This document shows, piece after piece, positions 32,572 to 36,393 of a DNA stretch of 36,393 nucleotides. The stretch is from an uncultured Pelagibacteraceae bacterium (GTDB lineage Bacteria > Pseudomonadota > Alphaproteobacteria > Pelagibacterales > Pelagibacteraceae). Below the pieces are notes generated by a model, which saw only the letters and a program-made list of their open reading frames with translations, was not told the origin of the DNA and searched no databases. Every line of letters begins with the position of its first letter. Positions within the stretch are counted from its first letter, which is position 1. Position numbers and translations under genes: made by a program. The stretch is from contig CACONR010000010.1 of NCBI GenBank assembly GCA_902628565.1, positions 1-36,393 on the forward strand, written 5' to 3'.

Positions 32572-35567
32572 TGACACAAAGTTTTCGATTAAAGGATGTT
32601 GGCTTAATTAACAGAAATAAAAAACTTTCATTTAAATTTAATGGTAAAAAATATTATGGCTATGAGGGTGATAGTCTTGCTTCAGCACTGATTGCAAATG
32701 GTGTGCATTTAATTGGAAGAAGTTTTAAATATCATAGACCTAGAGGTTTTTTTGGAGCAGGAGTTGATGAACCTTACGCAATAGTTCAATTGTATAGAAA
32801 TGGAGAGACTGAACCCAATATTAAAGCAACTGAACAAGAGCTTTTTGATGGGTTGGAAGCAACAAGTGTTAATTGTTGGCCAAGTGTAAATTTTGATATT
32901 GGAGCAATTAATAATTTTTTAAGAATATTTCTTCCGGCAGGATTTTATTACAAGACTTTTATGTGGCCAAAAAGTTTTTGGTTTAAAATTTATGAGCCAT
33001 TCATCAGAAAAGCAGCAGGACTAGGAACAGCATCGATAAAACACGACAAAGAAAGATATGAGCATAAATATGAATACTGCGACTTATTAATTGCAGGTTC
33101 TGGTCCTTCAGGTTTGGCCAGTGCTTATGCCGCGGCAAAAAATGGGGCGAGAGTGATTTTAGCAGAAGACAAATCAAGATTTGGTGGAACTTTATTAACT
33201 AGTGAAGTGAATATAGGAAATAAATCAGGTAAGGAGTGGGCAGATGGTATTATTTCTGAACTGAAAGAAATGCCAAATGTGACAGTAAAAAATAGATCTC
33301 AAGTTTTTGGTTATTATGATCACAACATGTTAGTGATGTCTGAGAGAGTTAGTGACCATTTACCTAAGACAAAAGAATTTCATCCTAAGCAAAGACTTTG
33401 GTACATAAGAGCTAAAGAAGTATTAATTTCATCAGGGTCAATTGAAAGACCTATTGTATTTGGAAACAATGATACACCAGGAGTAATGCTTTCATCGGCT
33501 GCAAAAGAATATATGAAAGTTTATGGTGTTTTAGTTGGAAAAAAACCTCTTATATTTACTAATAATGACAGTGGTTATGAGACAGCTATTGAATTTAAAA
33601 AGAATGGTATTGATCCATTAATTTTAGACACCAGAAGTAATCCGAAATCTGAAATTATTAATGAAGCAAAAGATTTAAATATTAAAATAAAAAATTCTTA
33701 TGTAGTTGTAGCTGCTCAAGGATACAAGAAAGTAAAATCAGCAGATATCTCGAAAATTTCAGATGATAAAGAACAACTTGGGAATATTGAGAATGTAAAA
33801 TGTGATTGTATTTGTGTCTCTGGATATTGGACGCCTACAATACATTTGGCTTCACAATCAGGCAATAAAACAAAATTTAATGAGGAGATTGATGCCTTTG
33901 TCCCAGGAATATCAAAGCAAAATGAAAAAACGCTTGGTGCTGCAAATGGTATTTATACGTTAGAAGAAACTTTAAAAGATTCATTTGAGGTTGGACATGA
34001 GGTATCAAAAAAAATTACCAATAATGAAAATAAAGTTTCCTTTCCTAATGTTGTAGAAAAAAAATCGTCTATTCATGATAAGTTTTGGTGTGTACCTCTG
34101 CCCAAGGGAAAAAATTATAAAAGATTTTTAGATTTTCAAAATGATGTAGCAGTTTCTGACATTGAGATAGCTTTAAGAGAAGGTTATAGATCAATTGAAC
34201 ATGTTAAAAGATATACTACTCTTGGGATGGCAACTGACCAAGGTAAAACAAGTAATTTAAATGGATTACAATTAGTATCAAAAATAGAAAATAAAGTTGT
34301 ACCAGCAGTAGGGCATACTACTTTTAGACCACCTTATACACCAGTTTCAATTGGTGCAATAGTTGGTAGAGAAGTTGGCAAACATTCAAAACCTACCAGA
34401 AAGTCTCCAATGCACTCATGGCACGAAAAAAATAATGCGGTATTTGTTGATGCTGGAGTTTGGTTAAGACCAAGATATTACAAACGTGGAAATGAAGATT
34501 TATTTGAGGCATCAAAAAGAGAAGCAAAAAATGTGAGAACAAATGTTGGAGTTTGTGACGTTACTACATTAGGTAAGATAGATATTAAAGGACCAGATGC
34601 AGCAGAATTATTAAATAGAGTTTATACTAACGCCTGGTTAAAATTACCAGTTGGTAAAGCTCGATATGGTGTGATGTTGAGAGAAGATGGTATTGTAATG
34701 GATGATGGAACTACAACAAGAATATCAGAAAACCATTACCACATGACAACAACGACTGCACAAGCTGCAAATGTTCTTTCACATTTAGAATATTATTTAC
34801 AATTAGTTTGGCCAGAGTTAAATGTTAACGTAGTTTCTAGCACTGAACAATGGGCCGGAGCTGCAATAGCTGGTCCTAAATCTAGAAATTTATTGCAAAA
34901 ATTATTCCCAAATTCTGATGTGTCAAATGAAGGACTTCCTTTTATGGGTTATATGGAAGGAGATTTATTTGGAGTCAAAGCAAGAATTTTTAGAATTTCA
35001 TTTTCAGGTGAACTCGCCTACGAGGTGAATGTTGAGTCTAATAATGGTAATTTCATGTGGGAGAAAATTATAGAAGTTGGTGAACAATTTGAGATACAAC
35101 CTTATGGAACAGAAGCTTTATCAACACTTAGAATTGAAATGGGCCATGTAGCTGGTTCAGAACTTGATGGTAGAACAATACCTTATGATAACTCCTTGGA
35201 GGGATTATTAAGTAAGAAAAAAGATTTTATTGGAAAAAGATCTTTAATTAGAGAAGCCTTCACGGCCGAAGACAGACAAAAAGTTGTTGGTGTTGTTCCA
35301 CTAGATAAAAAAACAAGCATACCAGAAGGTTCTCACTTAGTTAAGGACTCAAAAGCACCGTCACCTAATCCTAAATTAGGTTATATTTCGGCTTCATGCT
35401 GGAGTGTCGAGTATGATAATCCATTTTCTCTAGCTATTCTAAAGGATGGAAAAAATATGATAGGAGAAAAATTATTTGTAATGTCTCCGCTTAAAAACAA
35501 AATAATACCAGTTGAAATAGTCTCCTCTCATTATGTTGATCCAAAAGGTGAAAGAGTGAGGTCATGA
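32571..35567 (+). CDS. soxA: Sarcosine oxidase alpha subunit (or MgdC)
   Basis: A 998-aa subunit with an N-terminal Fer2-like region (YYGYEGDSLASALIANGVHL, about 28-48, then FKYHRPRGFFGAGVDEP), an NAD-binding Rossmann domain (GSGPSG at 176-181), an FAD/NAD-type mid region and a C-terminal GcvT domain (about 600-998: VCDVTTLGKIDIKGPDAAEL, FRISFSGELAYEVNVESN, LRIEMGHVAGSELDGRTIP). The GcvT domain binds THF and converts the methyl-derived formaldehyde to 5,10-methylene-THF, linking this operon to the adjacent fhs. Length is normal for SoxA. It overlaps soxG by 4 nt. Confidence 0.9.
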   Translation: MTQSFRLKDVGLINRNKKLSFKFNGKKYYGYEGDSLASALIANGVHLIGRSFKYHRPRGFFGAGVDEPYAIVQLYRNGETEPNIKATEQELFDGLEATSVNCWPSVNFDIGAINNFLRIFLPAGFYYKTFMWPKSFWFKIYEPFIRKAAGLGTASIKHDKERYEHKYEYCDLLIAGSGPSGLASAYAAAKNGARVILAEDKSRFGGTLLTSEVNIGNKSGKEWADGIISELKEMPNVTVKNRSQVFGYYDHNMLVMSERVSDHLPKTKEFHPKQRLWYIRAKEVLISSGSIERPIVFGNNDTPGVMLSSAAKEYMKVYGVLVGKKPLIFTNNDSGYETAIEFKKNGIDPLILDTRSNPKSEIINEAKDLNIKIKNSYVVVAAQGYKKVKSADISKISDDKEQLGNIENVKCDCICVSGYWTPTIHLASQSGNKTKFNEEIDAFVPGISKQNEKTLGAANGIYTLEETLKDSFEVGHEVSKKITNNENKVSFPNVVEKKSSIHDKFWCVPLPKGKNYKRFLDFQNDVAVSDIEIALREGYRSIEHVKRYTTLGMATDQGKTSNLNGLQLVSKIENKVVPAVGHTTFRPPYTPVSIGAIVGREVGKHSKPTRKSPMHSWHEKNNAVFVDAGVWLRPRYYKRGNEDLFEASKREAKNVRTNVGVCDVTTLGKIDIKGPDAAELLNRVYTNAWLKLPVGKARYGVMLREDGIVMDDGTTTRISENHYHMTTTTAQAANVLSHLEYYLQLVWPELNVNVVSSTEQWAGAAIAGPKSRNLLQKLFPNSDVSNEGLPFMGYMEGDLFGVKARIFRISFSGELAYEVNVESNNGNFMWEKIIEVGEQFEIQPYGTEALSTLRIEMGHVAGSELDGRTIPYDNSLEGLLSKKKDFIGKRSLIREAFTAEDRQKVVGVVPLDKKTSIPEGSHLVKDSKAPSPNPKLGYISASCWSVEYDNPFSLAILKDGKNMIGEKLFVMSPLKNKIIPVEIVSSHYVDPKGERVRS

Positions 35568-36151
35568 GCTCAATATCAGCATTATCCAATGTTCATTCCA
35601 TGGGTCATTTTGGTGATTATGCTAATAAAAGTGAAAATGAACTTTTGAAAATTTCTGAGTTAAAAAATTTATCTATTATTCAAATAGTTCAATATAAAAA
35701 TTCAAAGATAAATTTAGAAAGTATAAATATAAATGACCTTAAGCTAAAAGATAATCCACTTAATGTAGCGAACAATAAGGATACAAGAATTTTATGGAGT
35801 GGTCCAAAAAATTGGCTTTTGGTATCAGAAAAAAAAGAGATTATAAAGGATATTTATTTAATATTTAAAGATACTGATTTTGCAGTTACAGATTTATCAC
35901 ATTCAAGAGCAGTGATTGAAATTGAAGGCCGAGATGTAAAAGAAGTATTAAAAAAAGGCTGTCCCTTTAATTTTAATGATTTAAAGAAAAATAATTCAAT
36001 TAATTCCTCATTTCATAACATAGCATTTACAGTAGACATGATAGATACAAATCCAGACAAAATAAGATTGTTTGCGTTACGGAGTTTTGGTGAGTCTCTT
36101 TATCATTCAATTACTGATGCATCTTTAGAGTTTGGCTATATAGCAGGATAA
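35564..36151 (+). CDS. soxG: Sarcosine oxidase gamma subunit (or MgdD)
   Basis: A 195-aa subunit, the last gene of soxBDAG, starting in the soxA stop (ATGA). The family pattern is visible in NKDTRILWSGPKNWLLVSEK, TDLSHSRAVIEIEGRDVKEV, LKKGCPFNFND and FTVDMIDTNPDKIRLFALRSF. SoxG is a fast-evolving structural subunit with GcvT-like fold. Low complexity and Lys-richness agree with the rest of the genome. It ends 4 nt before the stop of the convergent transporter gene. Confidence 0.85.
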   Translation: MSSISALSNVHSMGHFGDYANKSENELLKISELKNLSIIQIVQYKNSKINLESININDLKLKDNPLNVANNKDTRILWSGPKNWLLVSEKKEIIKDIYLIFKDTDFAVTDLSHSRAVIEIEGRDVKEVLKKGCPFNFNDLKKNNSINSSFHNIAFTVDMIDTNPDKIRLFALRSFGESLYHSITDASLEFGYIAG

Positions 36152-36155
36152 TAAT

Positions 36156-36393
36156 TTAGTCTCTTGTGGCTATGTAAACTCCTATAGTAGTAATAACAAA
36201 ACCTAAAATATCCAAACTGGTTAAATTTTCCCCTAAAAAAAACCAAGCCATCAAAGCTGATGTGGCAGGAATAAGAAAAAATATTGAAACAGTTTTGCTT
36301 GCTGAATTTTTTTTTATTAAAAACATTAAAATTGTAAAAGCACCAAAAGATACAAGAAAAATTTGATGGCTCATTGCTATTAAAAATGTTTGA
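36156..36393 (-). CDS. EamA/DMT-superfamily transporter, C-terminal fragment (cut by window end)
   Basis: The frame stays open to the window edge (last full codon at 36392), so only the C-terminal 78 or so residues are seen; the ATG at 36374 is internal. Two hydrophobic spans and the pattern SIFFLIPATSALMAWFFLGE, followed by LDILGFVITTIGVYIATRD, are the classical end of a second EamA domain (PxxAxxxxxxxxGE). The substrate cannot be told. Confidence 0.8.
   Translation of the reverse strand, partial: QTFLIAMSHQIFLVSFGAFTILMFLIKKNSASKTVSIFFLIPATSALMAWFFLGENLTSLDILGFVITTIGVYIATRD

Noticed and set aside
1..36393. CRISPR arrays, tRNA or rRNA genes, transposases, integrases, attachment sites
   Set aside because: No regularly spaced repeats, no GC-rich cloverleaf-like islands and no recombinase motifs were found on reading both strands by eye; a tRNA or covariance-model scan was not possible.

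Overview
The window looks like a piece of a SAR11 (Pelagibacterales-type, streamlined marine alphaproteobacterium) chromosome. It is very AT-rich, coding density is close to complete, neighbouring genes overlap by 1, 4 or 13 nt, and there is no gene-free stretch above about 130 nt. The gene content matches the methylated-amine / one-carbon gene set described for SAR11 and roseobacters: TMAO transport (TmoXWV), trimethylamine monooxygenase (Tmm), TMAO demethylase (Tdm), the N-methylglutamate route (GmaS, MgsABC), a heterotetrameric sarcosine-oxidase-type enzyme (SoxBDAG or MgdABCD), and formate-THF ligase (Fhs). No tRNA, rRNA, CRISPR, IS element or prophage gene was seen. Taxonomy is inferred from gene content and style, not from a marker gene.

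Layout. 1-1021 (+): the end of an HlyD-type adaptor protein, a perfect 21-bp Fur-like palindrome, and a Cys-rich 60-aa protein. 1051-8012 (-): a tight run of 51-aa membrane peptide, mgsA, mgsB, mgsC, gmaS, a diaminopropionate-ammonia-lyase-like PLP enzyme, and photolyase. 8028-9717 (-): an ammonium-transporter gene followed by a 76-aa membrane protein with an ideal Shine-Dalgarno, closed by a GC-rich terminator. 9843-19128 (-): tdm, a small winged-helix protein, a stand-alone FAD amine dehydrogenase, and a second, divergent glutamine-synthetase / amidotransferase / GXGXG / FMN-synthase set plus a 136-aa unknown. 19225-24915 (+): tmoX with its own promoter and terminator, three small envelope genes, then tmoW and tmoV. 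24923-26254 (-): tmm. 26332-29239 (+): a GpsA-like dehydrogenase, an iron alcohol dehydrogenase and a class I amidotransferase. 29236-30921 (-): fhs. 31045-36151 (+): soxBDAG. 36156-end (-): the C-terminus of an EamA-type transporter.

How it fits together. TMAO enters through TmoXWV and TMA is oxidised to TMAO by Tmm. Tdm splits TMAO to dimethylamine plus a C1 unit. Monomethylamine is joined to glutamate by GmaS, moved onto 2-oxoglutarate by MgsABC to give N-methylglutamate, and the methyl is then oxidised by a SoxBDAG/MgdABCD-type enzyme. C1 units are handled on tetrahydrofolate (GcvT-like domains in Tdm, SoxA; Fhs). Ammonia or methylammonium may move through Amt.

The most interesting point is the second set at 9843-16348. 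It repeats the architecture of GmaS-MgsABC but is clearly divergent: the FMN subunit keeps a Cys triad that the first set has lost, the GXGXG subunit has an N-terminal extension, and an FAD dehydrogenase is included. It lies directly downstream of tdm, whose product is dimethylamine. The known dimethylamine monooxygenase DmmDABC has been reported absent from SAR11, and no dmm-like gene is in this window. The second set is therefore a candidate for the missing dimethylamine step. That is a hypothesis from gene context and chemistry, not something the sequence proves.
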